From Ichthyophis bannanicus (Eukaryota > Chordata > Amphibia > Gymnophiona > Ichthyophiidae), in assembly GCA_033557465.1 (NCBI GenBank), contig CM066032.1, forward strand, positions 55,278,955 through 55,342,954: 64,000 nt of DNA, in the 5' to 3' direction. The position numbers and the translations under genes are program-made. Of the stretch, positions 1-9,690 are shown one piece after another. The first letter of the stretch is position 1. Every line of letters begins with the position of its first letter. Below the pieces are notes generated by a model. That model was not told the origin of the DNA. It saw only the letters and a program-made list of their open reading frames with translations, and did not search any database.

Positions 1-3
1 CCC

Positions 4-273
4 ATGACAGAGAAGGCTGCTGAGATTGAGTCCGAGTACCTGACCCCGACACGGGTCTCGAAGAAGACTTCTGCCCCTTCTAAGAAGAAGGGCTCGGGTA
101 AAAAGCCCTTTTTCCTGAGGAAAGGTGCTGCTTACCGCAACTACCCCACATATCAGGCATCCCCAGCTCCCCAAGAGGGGCAGCAGGCCAAGGGACAGGA
201 GCATGGTCTGCGTACGCAAAAAGCCCCCAAGCCCCAGGTACCGGTTCCGGGCCAGCCTGGAGGGGGGTTTTGA
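4..273 (+). pseudogene. DIRS gag-like ORF, C-terminal remnant
   Basis: A lysine-, proline- and glutamine-rich frame with no recognisable fold lies just upstream of the DIRS reverse transcriptase, where DIRS elements place their structural ORF. The basic tract near residues 20-40 would suit nucleic-acid binding. The reading frame differs from that of the RT, so either a frameshift or a normal ORF boundary separates them. The assignment rests on position only. Confidence 0.4.
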
Positions 274-307
274 CTCCCAAAGCATAGCCCCTCTCTCCAA
301 GGAAGTA

Positions 308-720
308 AGGCCATGCACAGGAGGAAGGCTGACCCTGTATGCCTACAGGTGGCCAGCCATCACAACAGATACCTGGGTTCTCCAGATAGTCCAAGAGGGC
401 TATATGCTACATTTCAGCCAGGTACCTCCCTCTTACTTTCCAGGGGAGCCTCACAGACACCCTCTTCACAGGGACCTCCTCTTGAAGGAATTGGCGGGTC
501 TTCTCAAGGATCAGGCGGTAGAACCGGTGCCCCACCACCTGCAAGGAAAGGGCTTCTACTCCAGGCATTTCCTAATACCAAAAAGAACAGGAGGCCTAAG
601 ACCCATCCTCGACCTGCGCAACTTAAACAAGTTCCTGGTGAGGGAAAAGTTCAAGATGCTTTCCCTTGGAATATTGCTGCCTTACCTTCGCCAGGGAGAC
701 TGGCTATGCTCCTTAGACCT
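308..720 (+). pseudogene. DIRS reverse transcriptase, N-terminal part
   Basis: The translated segment contains the DIRS RT signature around 575-720: a 'FLIPKRTGGLRPILDLRNLN' block followed by 'GDWLCSLDL'. It copies element RNA into DNA. The domain stops abruptly at the LINE insertion and resumes at 13306 with 'KDAYTHI', so the two pieces are one RT cut in half. The true start is uncertain because the upstream gag frame overlaps in another phase. Confidence 0.8.
711..720. repeat. Target-site duplication of the RTE LINE, left copy
   Basis: CCTTAGACCT here is repeated exactly at 13306-13315. The two copies bracket the RTE-like LINE and restore the DIRS RT reading when one copy is removed. A 10-bp duplication fits target-primed reverse transcription. 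Confidence 0.85.
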
Positions 721-1436
721 GTTGTTGTTAAGTGCCGTCAAGTCGGAGTCGACTCATGGCGACCCTCTGGATAGCGTAAACGGGGGTGCTTGTTGTGAAA
801 GTTCCACAATCTTGGCAAAGGCATGAATTTACTTGACTTGCAAAGGATTGTGGGTCTTGTAGTTCAATCACACAAAACCAGCCATTCAACAAGAATAATG
901 AGTTGCAGTTGCTCGAGTGTAAAGCAAAAAACAGATTTATTTATGGGGATTATTCCCACGCACAGATATGCTTGGTATCATCAATAGGATACTTTCATCA
1001 GGAGTTTTATTCAGGAAACAAAACAAAATAAGGCAACTGAATTACTTAGGCAACAACATATGGTAAAGACCTTAATGGAACAGAATAGGTCTTTCCTCTT
1101 GCTCCTGCTAATACTTCCTTAGCAGTGCAAGCATGCAAAAACAAACCTAAAAGGAAAGATTTTCTTTTAACAGAAAAAAACAGCTCTCTTCCATTCACAC
1201 AGAGGAAAAAGGCTTTCTCTCACAGTTCCACGTGCACCTGTGCCTTGCCTTAATCACAGGGCTTAACCAGCTGCACACAGTTGCTGGTCTCCTCCACGTG
1301 GCTCTAACTTTCCCCAAAGCTTTCTCTCAAAGAAACTTCTCTTGGGAGTTGAAAATCAGCACAGTTCCTTTTGGTGTTTGATCCTTAACTAAGGATTATT
1401 GTTAGAACAGCAGTTTAGATAATGAACATTCCATTC

Positions 1437-1668
1437 CACTGTATATAGCCCATCTTGTACATAGCTCAAACCACTCTAGCGCACAACACAACACACATTG
1501 TACATAGCTCAAACCAATCTAGCACACAATACAACACACACTCAACTAAATTTCTCCCTCACTGCATGTTTAACACTCTCACTTTACCCGATTGTTTGCT
1601 GTGATACCACCTTGATTAATAAGATAAGGCGGTTTAGAAATACTGTTAAATAAAATAAATAAATAAAT
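1437..1668 (+). mobile_element. Short L2-tailed insertion in the LTR
   Basis: The sister LTR reads straight through here, from 'aacattccat' to 'atattcactt'. The extra 230 bp ends in the L2-type tail: a GCGGTTTAGAAATACTG-like motif and then AAATAAATAAAT. Its first half has a short duplicated phrase ('ttgtacatagctcaaacca'). It may be a SINE or a 5'-truncated L2, and it ends the LTR-encoded frame early. Confidence 0.75.
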
Positions 1669-2343
1669 ATATTCACTTTCCTCGTCTGATAATTCTCCTT
1701 GCTCTTGAATTATCATAGGATCACTTTTAAACCCTGGCTCAGAGAATTTCTCTAACTGATCACTACCATGATAGAAATTCTCTCCCTGCTGTCTTCCTTG
1801 TGCAAAGCTAGGGAGCAGATCAGAGTCCATACCTGTGCTCACGCTGCCATTAGGTATCCTCTCTGAGTATTCTGGCCAGTAGGAATTAAAGCTTTTGTGC
1901 CCAGCTCTCCAGTCAGACTCTCTGGACTTTAGGTCTCTCTTCCCATACCTCCTTAGATAGGTATTAGAGCTCCTTCTCTCTGTGGATGCAGCCGTCTCCT
2001 TTACAGGTGCTGCCTGAGGTCTCCTGGCTGTATATCTCCAAGCCTCTGGCTCCTTCCAGTTCAATGGAGAACTCTTGCCCCAGGTATCCTTCCCAGCATA
2101 CGTACTGCCTTGGGCTCCCTTCTTAGACCTTCTGGATGTCTTGCTGTTCTTCCTTTTATTCACGATACATCTCTCTCTGCATTCTCTTCCATCTTCACTT
2201 CCAGTTTCCCTCTCACTGCTGTATGCTGAATTCTTTCTACCTTTAAAGTGCCTAGATGGCTGATCCACCCTAGTGCACTCCAGGTGTCCTGAATTAAGCC
2301 CTGCCCTAGGAAATGGGTGATTAGGGATTACATCATTGCTCTT
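1669..2343 (-). pseudogene. LTR-encoded C-terminal domain of element 1, downstream of the stop
   Basis: This continues the gag-pol frame in phase after the TAG at 2344-2346. It carries the family hallmarks: a basic Ser/Arg-rich stretch, the block 'SRESDWRAGHKSFNSYWPEY', and the acidic end 'DEESEY' just before the L2-tailed insertion. The function is unknown. No DDE integrase, zinc-binding HHCC, envelope signal peptide or transmembrane segment is visible. Confidence 0.75.
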
Positions 2344-5300
2344 CTAATTGAACACACGTTTCCCTACTTCAGAACTCCTAGAGGCTTTCTGTAAACCAGT
2401 GCATTCTGGGTCTGGTAGTCTTTTAGGTAAACATTCTGTTTTAATGCTTTTACCAGCCAGCACAGGTTGCTTATTCAGAGCCAATTCACCTTTTGAATTA
2501 CTTCTTTCTAAACTATGATAAGCTTCCTTATCACAGACCCCCCTGCTTAAGTTATTACGGGCTGGTGACAATTGTGAAATCTCTTCTTTACAGTCCGTAA
2601 TACGCGAAAGGGCATCTGCATTTTTGTGTAATTTTCCAGCACGATGCTCTACTCGAAAATCAAATGCCTGTAAGGCCATGTACCAGCATGTCAACCTGGC
2701 ATTGTGGTTCTTCATCTGTTGCAACCACTTTAGTGGGGCATGGTCTGTCACCAGTAGGAACTTCCTCCCTGTGAGATAAAACCTTAATGCCTCCACTGCC
2801 CACTTTATGGCTAGGCATTCCTTCTCTATTGTTGAGTACTTCTGTTCAGTCGGTGACAATTTTCTGCTCAGGTACATCACAGGATGCTCCTCCCCCTCAT
2901 AACATTGGGACAACACAGCTCCCAGCCCTACATCCGAGGCATCTGTTTGAACTAAGAAGGGTTTTCTGAAATCCACTCCTTTCAGTACTGGTCCTGTACA
3001 CAACTTTCCTTTCAACACTGAAAAGGCTTTTTCAGCTTCAGGAGTCCACTTCAGCTGATTTGGGCAATTCTTCTGTAGCATTTTTATGATAAGACGGTTT
3101 AGAAATACTGTTAAATAAATAAATAAATAAATATCAGTAAATATTGCACTTTCTGCTGCAAACTGGGGTATAAATCTGCGGTAGTAACCAATAAGCCCCA
3201 AGAAACTCCTCAGCTGTTTCTTCGTGGTTGGGAAAGGAAAATTTCGGATACTATCCACCTTATTCATTAGGGGTTTAATTTTCCCTCTTCCCACCAAGTG
3301 GCCTAGGTATTTTACCTCTCTCTTAGCAAAAGTACACATCTTAGGATTCAGAGTGATTCCCGCTTGCTTCATGGATCCTAAGACTGCCCTGATTCTTTTT
3401 AGATGTTCTGCCCAAGTATTACTATGGATTATGACATCATCCATATAGGCAAATGCATAATTTTGATGGGGTCGAAGTACCTGGTCCACTAACCTTTGGC
3501 AAGTAGCTGCTGCTCCATGCAGTCCAAAAGGCATCCTTTTAAATTGAAAAAGGCCAACGGGGGTGCTGAAAGCAGTCTTCGGCTTTGACTCCCTGGTTAG
3601 AGGGATTTGCCAATAGCCTTTCGTCATGTCAAGGGTGGTTAAATATTGGGCTTGTCCAAGCTGGTCCAATAATTCTTCAATTCTTGGCATTGGGTAAGCA
3701 TCAAAAACTGATATTGCATTTACCTGCCGGAAATCAATACAGAATCTTAAAGAGCCATCAGGCTTTGGCACCAAGACTATTGGGCTATTCCAGGGACTCT
3801 TCGACTCCTCTATTACCCCCATGTCTAACATTTCCTGAACTTGGGTCACTACTTCCTGCCTCTTCGCTTCAGGCAAGCAGTATGGCCTTTGTCGAACAAA
3901 CTTCCCAGGTTGCGTTATAATCTCATGTGCAACCAAATGTGTCTCTCCAGGCATAGGAGTCAAAACATCTGGGAAATCTTTTAACAATTTTCTTAGTTCT
4001 TCTTGCTGTACTACTGACAGGTCCTCACCTATTTGGGGTTCTGAGCTCTCCTTACAGTCAGATATTTCGGGTCCCAAATCCTCTTCTTCATGCACCTCCC
4101 TTCCAAGGTCACAGGTGGCAGCTAGACTTTTTACCCCCTTATCTTCAGTTGAACCAAAACCCTTGGTTCCACGCTCAGAATCAGACAAAGTTGTGACCTC
4201 CTCCACAGGTGGAAAACCCAGTCTTTCACATATGAATTGAGCTATTCTATCTCCCGTCCTTACATGGTAATCCTTCTGTCCAAAGTTGAATAATAGAATT
4301 TTAACATTGCCCCTGTAATCGGGATCAATCACTCCAGCCCCCACATCAATAAAATATTTCAGGGCTAATCCTGATCTAGGGGCTACTCGCCCATAGCACC
4401 CAATGGGTATTTCAACTTGGAGTCCAGTGTCAACCAGAGCTTTCCCTTGACCAGGTATAGTCACATCTTCCACACTGCACAGGTCCAACCCAGCAGCTTG
4501 CGGGGTTGCCCTCTTAGGAGCCTGGGCCTTCTCTGAAACCCTTTGGTACTTCAAGGTGAAAATCTGCTTCTTGGTAGTTTTGTCCTCTGGAAGTTTAACC
4601 ATCTTTTTAACTGGGGTCTGAGGACTTCCAAACAAAAGCCCGGGAGCTATTACCATCATTCCATCCCCCATCTTCTTTCCTAGTCCTTTCACCAGCCCCT
4701 GTTTAAATCTTGGCCAGTCTTTTCCTAGAACCAAATCAAATGGAAGTTTAGGTACCACTGCTAAAGGCATTTCCTCTTGTAACCCCAAGCCCTTAATCAT
4801 TAGCCTGTACGTGGGATATGATGATGCAGCACCATGAATGCATTTAATGTAAACCTTGCTTTCAGGGGTTCTAGGCTCAAATCCTTCTTGGGCCTCTATC
4901 CTCTTCCAAAGCCTCTTTGACAACATACTCTGGTCTGCCCCAGAGTCTAACAGTGCATTCGTGGTAATTCCCTGCACATCAACCACCAAAAGGAATCCTT
5001 CTTTAGGCTGTTTTAAACCAACACCCATTAAGCTAGTGTAAATTTGGCATTCTTTTTCCAAATGACCATATCTCCCACATTTGTAACATTTCATCTTACT
5101 CCACTTTACACTCTGGTTAAGTACAGTACTATTATTCACAGAAACATTTTTAACCATTTTCTTTTCTGATACAGCACAGCTTGCCTCAGCACCAACCTTC
5201 AGAGGACCACTCATTCTATGGCAAGCTTGTGTGGCTTCCAAGAACCGCTCTGCTAACATGGTTGCCTCTCTCAGGTTCTGGCAATTTTGCTGTATAAGGA

Positions 5301-5949
5301 AAGTGTGCAAGTCTTTTGGCACAGCAGACATGAACTGTTCAAGCATAATAATATCCAATAACATTTCCATATTCTTTCCTTCTGGCTTCAACCATTTTAT
5401 AGCCAGTCCTCTGATTCTCTGACTCAGAGCCCTGGGTGTTTCACCCACTCTTAATGCAGTAGCTCTAAACATTCGCCTATATTCTGAAACAGACAACCCT
5501 AGGCGATCTCTTATAGCAGATTCTACATCTCTATAATTTAAAGCCTGAGCTGCTGGCATTGCTCTGTAGGCAGCAAGCGCCTCCCCAGTTAATGAGGCTG
5601 CCAGCCTTATTGCCCACTGGGTCTCTGGCCATGCTAATGCTTGTGCCACTCTCTCAAAAGATTCAAGGAAATCATCAACATTATCATCTGGTGTGAGTTT
5701 CCCAAAACTAAAAGCCCCAATCCCCTGATTGAGTCCAACACTGTCCACATTTGGAATACCAGGAGTCCCTGCCTGTTTTGCACCTGCACCACCTTGGGTG
5801 TGAAGAGCAATTAAGACTTGCACAAGGTCCAGCACTGGCTTCTGTTGTTCTGTCAAAGCTTTGATTGAAGAATCCTGAGCCTGCTGTGCGAGCTCTTGTT
5901 GCCTGGCAAATTGAGCTGCCATCCAGCTGGCCAGTTCCTTAGGATCCAT
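2344..5949 (-). CDS. Gag-protease-dUTPase-RT-RNase H polyprotein of element 1
   Basis: One frame of about 1200 codons. The start is taken at the ATG at 5949, which matches the start in element 2. In order: a helical capsid with a SCAN-like block, one CCHC knuckle (CYKCGRYGHLEKEC), an aspartic protease (LLDSGAD), a dUTPase with five recognisable motifs, RT with YMDD, and RNase H ending at 'NADALSR'. It then crosses the polypurine tract into the LTR and stops at TAG 2344-2346. A 51-bp L2 tail at about 3086-3136 adds 17 codons in frame between RT and RNase H. No integrase domain is seen. Products would form particles and copy the RNA in the cytoplasm. Confidence 0.9.
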   Translation of the reverse strand: MDPKELASWMAAQFARQQELAQQAQDSSIKALTEQQKPVLDLVQVLIALHTQGGAGAKQAGTPGIPNVDSVGLNQGIGAFSFGKLTPDDNVDDFLESFERVAQALAWPETQWAIRLAASLTGEALAAYRAMPAAQALNYRDVESAIRDRLGLSVSEYRRMFRATALRVGETPRALSQRIRGLAIKWLKPEGKNMEMLLDIIMLEQFMSAVPKDLHTFLIQQNCQNLREATMLAERFLEATQACHRMSGPLKVGAEASCAVSEKKMVKNVSVNNSTVLNQSVKWSKMKCYKCGRYGHLEKECQIYTSLMGVGLKQPKEGFLLVVDVQGITTNALLDSGADQSMLSKRLWKRIEAQEGFEPRTPESKVYIKCIHGAASSYPTYRLMIKGLGLQEEMPLAVVPKLPFDLVLGKDWPRFKQGLVKGLGKKMGDGMMVIAPGLLFGSPQTPVKKMVKLPEDKTTKKQIFTLKYQRVSEKAQAPKRATPQAAGLDLCSVEDVTIPGQGKALVDTGLQVEIPIGCYGRVAPRSGLALKYFIDVGAGVIDPDYRGNVKILLFNFGQKDYHVRTGDRIAQFICERLGFPPVEEVTTLSDSERGTKGFGSTEDKGVKSLAATCDLGREVHEEEDLGPEISDCKESSEPQIGEDLSVVQQEELRKLLKDFPDVLTPMPGETHLVAHEIITQPGKFVRQRPYCLPEAKRQEVVTQVQEMLDMGVIEESKSPWNSPIVLVPKPDGSLRFCIDFRQVNAISVFDAYPMPRIEELLDQLGQAQYLTTLDMTKGYWQIPLTRESKPKTAFSTPVGLFQFKRMPFGLHGAAATCQRLVDQVLRPHQNYAFAYMDDVIIHSNTWAEHLKRIRAVLGSMKQAGITLNPKMCTFAKREVKYLGHLVGRGKIKPLMNKVDSIRNFPFPTTKKQLRSFLGLIGYYRRFIPQFAAESAIFTDIYLFIYLTVFLNRLIIKMLQKNCPNQLKWTPEAEKAFSVLKGKLCTGPVLKGVDFRKPFLVQTDASDVGLGAVLSQCYEGEEHPVMYLSRKLSPTEQKYSTIEKECLAIKWAVEALRFYLTGRKFLLVTDHAPLKWLQQMKNHNARLTCWYMALQAFDFRVEHRAGKLHKNADALSRITDCKEEISQLSPARNNLSRGVCDKEAYHSLERSNSKGELALNKQPVLAGKSIKTECLPKRLPDPECTGLQKASRSSEVGKRVFN
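2536..2548 (-). other. Polypurine tract of element 1
   Basis: AGCAGGGGGGTC on the sense strand lies directly against the first base of the 3' LTR, where plus-strand DNA synthesis is primed. It is also translated, as part of the bridge between RNase H and the LTR-encoded domain. Confidence 0.8.
3086..3136 (+). mobile_element. 51-bp L2 3' tail inserted in frame in pol
   Basis: Element 2 lacks this stretch (its protein goes straight from 'AIFTD' to 'MLRKN'). The insert has the L2 tail motif (AAGACGGTTTAGAAATACTG) followed by an AAATA repeat. Its length is a multiple of three and it has no stop on the minus strand, so the polyprotein stays open. Confidence 0.8.
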
Positions 5950-6278
5950 CTTTGTATCCCTGCAAGAAACAAAGAAAAAAAAAGCACAGAGCAGCACCCT
6001 ACAACAGGTGTACTTCTCCTATTTTTTTTCAATTATCCCTGTGCCTTACTCCTATCCACCACTAAACATGCCCAGGTACTTATTACCTTATGTCAGTGAT
6101 GAATCAGGCTCACACAGGGTCTTTTCCTCCTTGGAACTGCACCTGGAACAGCTTCTTTCTTCTCTCCAAAGTGTTGTTAAGGGAAAAATCCACTTTCCAG
6201 CTTTTGATTTGAACTTTTTTTCTTTCTTTCACTTTTCAGTTGTAATCCTTATAAATCCTGGAAATCCTTTGTGTAAAA

Positions 6279-6299
6279 GCAATCCGAAAAACTACGCCA
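6279..6299 (-). other. Primer-binding site of element 1
   Basis: TGGCGTAGT and following bases lie one base inside the 5' LTR. The first nine bases pair with the 3' end of a vertebrate tRNA-Ser (ACTACG-CCA), and the match I can recall stops there. The same 21 bases occur at the same place in element 2. Confidence 0.6.
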
Positions 6300-6300
6300 C

Positions 6301-8161
6301 TGTAAATGGGGGTGCTTGTTGTGAAAGTTCCACAATTTTGGCAAAGGCATGAATTTACTTGACTTGCAAAGGATTGTGGGTCTTGTAGTTCAATCACACA
6401 AAACCATCCATTCAACAAGAATAATGAGTTGCAGTTGCTCGAGTGTAAAGCAAAAAACAGATTTATTTATGGGGATTATTCCCTCGCACAGATATGCTTG
6501 GTAACATCAATAGGATACTTTCATCAGGAGTTTTATTCAGGAAACAAAACAAAATAACACAGTCCAAAACGTGATGTGGGTGGAAAAACACTTTATTTAA
6601 TAGTAATACCAAAGACCTATTTGACAACCCTACAAAATAAGGCAAATGAATTACTTAGGCAACAACATATGGTAAAGACCTTAATGGAACAGAATAGGTC
6701 TTTCCTCTTGCTCCTGCTAATACTTCCTTAGCAGTGCAAGCATGCAAAAACAAACCCAAAAGGAAAGATTTTCTTTTAACAGAAAAAAACAGCTATCTTC
6801 CATCCACACAGAGGAAAAAGGCTTTCTCTCACAGTTCCACGTGCACCTGTGCCTTGCCTTAATCACAGGGCTTAACCAGCTGCACACAGTTGCTGGTCTC
6901 CTCCACGTGGCTCTAACTTTCCCCAAAGCTTTCTCTCAAAGAAACTTCTCTTGGGAGTTGAAAATCAGCACAGTTCCTTTTGGTGTTTGATCCTTAACTA
7001 AGGATTATTGTTAGAACAGCAGTTTAGAAAATGAACATTCCATATATTCACTTTCCTCGTCTGATAATTCTCCTTGCTCTTGAATTATCATAGGATCGCT
7101 TTTAAACCCTGGCTCAGAGAATTTCTCTAACTGATCACTACCATGATAGAAATTCTCTCCCTGCTGTCTTCCTTGTGCAAAGTTAGGGAGCCGATCAGAG
7201 TCCATACCTGTGCTCACGCTGCCATTAGGTATCCTCTCTTAGTATTCTGGCCAGTAGGAAGTAAAGCTTCTGTGCCCAGCTCTCCAGTCAGACTCTCTGG
7301 ACTTTAGGTCTCTCTTCCCATACCTCCTTAGATAGGTATTAGAGCTCCTTCTCTCTGTGGATGCAGCCGTCTCCTTTACAGGTGCTGACTGAGGTCTCCT
7401 GGCTGTATATCTCCAAGCCTCTGGCTCCTTCCAGTTCAATTGAGAACTCTTGCCCCAGGTATTTTATTTTTATTTATTTATTTAAAAGTTTCTTCTATAC
7501 CGCCCCTTCCAGAGATCAGGGGCGGTTTACATTAAACAAAAATTAGTATATTTCCGTATACTTTACATGGAACAATATTTTAACTATATACATGTTTAGT
7601 TACATATAACATATTTTTGAAACTATGTACAGGTTATAAAACATGGAACATAACATAGTTAATTACCAGTAGTTATTTACAATAGTGATATAGTCGTCTG
7701 TTTGGGTGAGTATCCTTCTCAGCATACGTACTGCCCTGGACTCCCTTCTTGGACCTTCTGGACGTCTTGCTGTTCTTCCTTTTATTCACGATACGTCTCT
7801 CTCTGCGTTCTCTTCCACCTTCACTTCCTGCTTCCCTCTCACTGCTGTATGCTGAATTCTTTCTACCTTTAAAGTGCCTAGATGGCTGATCTACCCTAGT
7901 GCACTCCAGGTGTCCTGAATTAAGCCCTGCCCTAGAAGATGGGTGATTAGGGATTACATCATTGCTCTTCTGATTGAACACACTTTTCCCCACTTCAGAC
8001 CTCCTAGAGGCTTTCTGTAAACCAGTGCATTCTGGGTCTGGTAGTCTTTTACGTAAACATTCTGTTTTAATGCTTTTACCAGCCAGCACAGGTTGCTTAT
8101 TCAGAGCCAATTCACCTTTTGAATTACTTCTTTCTAAACTATGATAAGCTTCCTTATCACA
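6301..8161 (-). repeat. 5' LTR of gypsy element 1
   Basis: It runs from TGTAAATGGG at 6301 to ...TTATCACA at 8161. It carries the same coding region as the 3' LTR but with its own changes, including a stop after 'SYWPEY' near 7239. A 250-bp L2 3' end is inserted at about 7463-7709. Without that insertion it is about 1.6 kb. Confidence 0.88.
7463..7709 (-). mobile_element. L2 LINE 3' end inserted in the 5' LTR
   Basis: A TTTATTTATTT run is followed by the L2 stem ACCGCCCCTT...GGGGCGGTTTACATT. The sister LTR reads 'ccaggtatcc' across the site, and a short GTAT flank is repeated. This is the 3' end of a minus-strand L2 with no coding sequence. Confidence 0.75.
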
Positions 8162-8370
8162 ATAGCTATCCTAAATTGTGTTCGGTCTTCAGTCATGCGG
8201 CTCATTGTTGACAGCCTGGTACCCGTAGCTGCTGTTATTGTATCGATCCATCTCATTGCTGGCCTTCCTCTTTTGTGTTGACCTTCTATCTTGCCAAGCA
8301 TGATGTCTTTCTCTAATGATTTCTCTCTTCGCATGATGTGTCCAAAGTATGAAAGTCGAAGTCTTGTCAT
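8162..8370 (-). pseudogene. RTE LINE C-terminal tail, copy A
   Basis: The frame encodes 'RLRLSYFGHIMRREKSLEKD' and then 'KRGRPAMRWIDTITAA', the conserved tail after the RT in RTE/BovB-like proteins. Gypsy element 1 cuts it at 8162. The last few codons and the (AAC)n end are at 721-774. Confidence 0.8.
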
Positions 8371-9660
8371 CTAAAGAAAGCTTAGGTTCGATCTCCTCTA
8401 GTACCGACTGGTTTGTTCTTCGGGCAGTCCATGGTTTACACAGTATTCGCCGCCAGCACCATAATTCAAAGGCATCAATTTTCTTCCTGACTTTTTCACT
8501 GTCCAGCTTTCACATCCATATGATGTTATTGAAAATACCATGGCTTGAACAAGTCAAATCTTTGTATGGAGAGAGACATCTCTGCTCTTGAGAATCTTAT
8601 CTAGGTCTTTCATAGCCATTCTGCCAAGAGCAATGCGTCATTCGATTTCTTGACTGCTTTTTGCTTCTTTATTGATAGTTGATCCAAGTAGGTTAAAGTT
8701 GTTCACAATTTCAATTTCTTCTCCTTCAACGATGAACCTGTTGATTATGTCAGTTGTCATGATCTTTGTCTTCTTTACATTAAGGTGCAGGCCCATTTTG
8801 AGACTATGTTCTTTGATTGTGAGAAGCAAATGTTTCAGATCATCTTCACTTTCAGCTAGTAATTTAGTATCATCAGCATAGCGAAGGTTGTTGATGAGTC
8901 TTCCACCAATCTTCACACCTCTGTTGTCTTCATACAATCCTGCTTCTCTGATGATTTGTTCTGCATATAAATTAAACAGGCAGGGGGAAAGTATGCAGCC
9001 TTGTCTTACACCTTTGCTTATTTTAAACCATTCTGTTTCTCCTTGTTCCGTTCGAACTGTTGCTTCTTGATCAATGTATAGACTGCGCAAGAGAACGAGC
9101 AGGTGTTCTGGTATACCCATGCTTCTTAATGTGGCCCAGAGTTTCTCATGGTTTACACAGTCAAAAGCCTTGCTATAGTCGATAAAGCACAAATAGATAT
9201 CCTTTTGGTATTCTTTAGTCTTTTCAAGGATCCATCTCACATCCGCAATGATATCTTTCGTTCCTCGCCCTTTCCTGAACCCTGCTTGCACTTCAGGTAG
9301 TTCTTGTTCCAGGTATGGTTGTAGTCTCTTTTGAATAATCTCCAGTAGAATCTTGCTGGCATGTGGGATCAGAGCGATTGTTTGATAATTTCCACAGTCA
9401 GTTGGGTCACCTTTCTTTAGTATTGGTATAAACACAGATCTTTTCCAGTCAGTTGGCCATGATGTTGTCTTCCATATTTCTTGGCAGAGCCTTGTAAGTA
9501 TGGTAACAGCTGCATCAGATTGCTGCAATACTTCTATAGGAATGCTATCAATGCCTGGTGCTTTGTTCTTTGATAAGGCTTTCAATGCTGCTTCAACTTC
9601 TTCTTTCATCACCAATGGTTCCCGATCATAAGGTACAGGTTGAAACGGCTTTTGGTCCAC
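8371..9660 (-). pseudogene. RTE LINE reverse transcriptase, copy A
   Basis: RT blocks in order are 'NKAPGIDSIP', 'AGFRKGRGTKD', 'FIDYSKAFDCVNHEKLW', 'GVRQGCILSPCLFNLYAE' and 'NNLRYADDTKLLAES', where YADD carries the catalytic aspartates. The enzyme primes at a nick made by its own endonuclease. The frame is open from 9660 to 8638 and then frameshifts before the C-terminal tail. The L2 insertion at about 9690 separates it from the linker and endonuclease. Confidence 0.9.
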
Positions 9661-9690
9661 TTGATCTTTATCATATAAAAATTCTGTATA

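Larger units (their letters stand above)
775..2535 (-). repeat. 3' LTR of gypsy element 1, coding at its U3 end
   Basis: On the sense strand it begins with TGTGATAAGG at 2535. The first base of the LTR is the first base of a Cys codon in the pol frame. The first half is coding and the rest is non-coding, with AATAAA on the minus strand at 936-941. An insertion at about 1437-1668 accounts for the extra length over the usual 1.54 kb. Confidence 0.9.
775..8161 (-). mobile_element. Ty3/gypsy-type LTR retrotransposon, element 1 (dUTPase-bearing, no visible integrase)
   Basis: A complete element on the minus strand. The 5' LTR is 6301-8161, the 3' LTR 775-2535, and the 4-bp target duplication ATAG is at 771-774 and 8162-8165 inside the RTE LINE. 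A primer-binding site follows the 5' LTR and a polypurine tract precedes the 3' LTR. The gag-pol frame is open except for a stop in the LTR-encoded tail. Three L2-derived insertions lie within it. The LTR end at 775 reads CG instead of TG, probably by mutation. Confidence 0.9.

Noticed and set aside
1579..2268. A separate env-like gene downstream of pol in element 1
   Set aside because: It is in phase with pol after a single stop and lies inside the LTR. No signal peptide, cleavage site or membrane segment is present.
6279..6299. A tRNA gene fragment
   Set aside because: Only about nine bases match a tRNA 3' end and the position next to the 5' LTR explains it as a primer-binding site. I recognised no tRNA or rRNA gene in the window.
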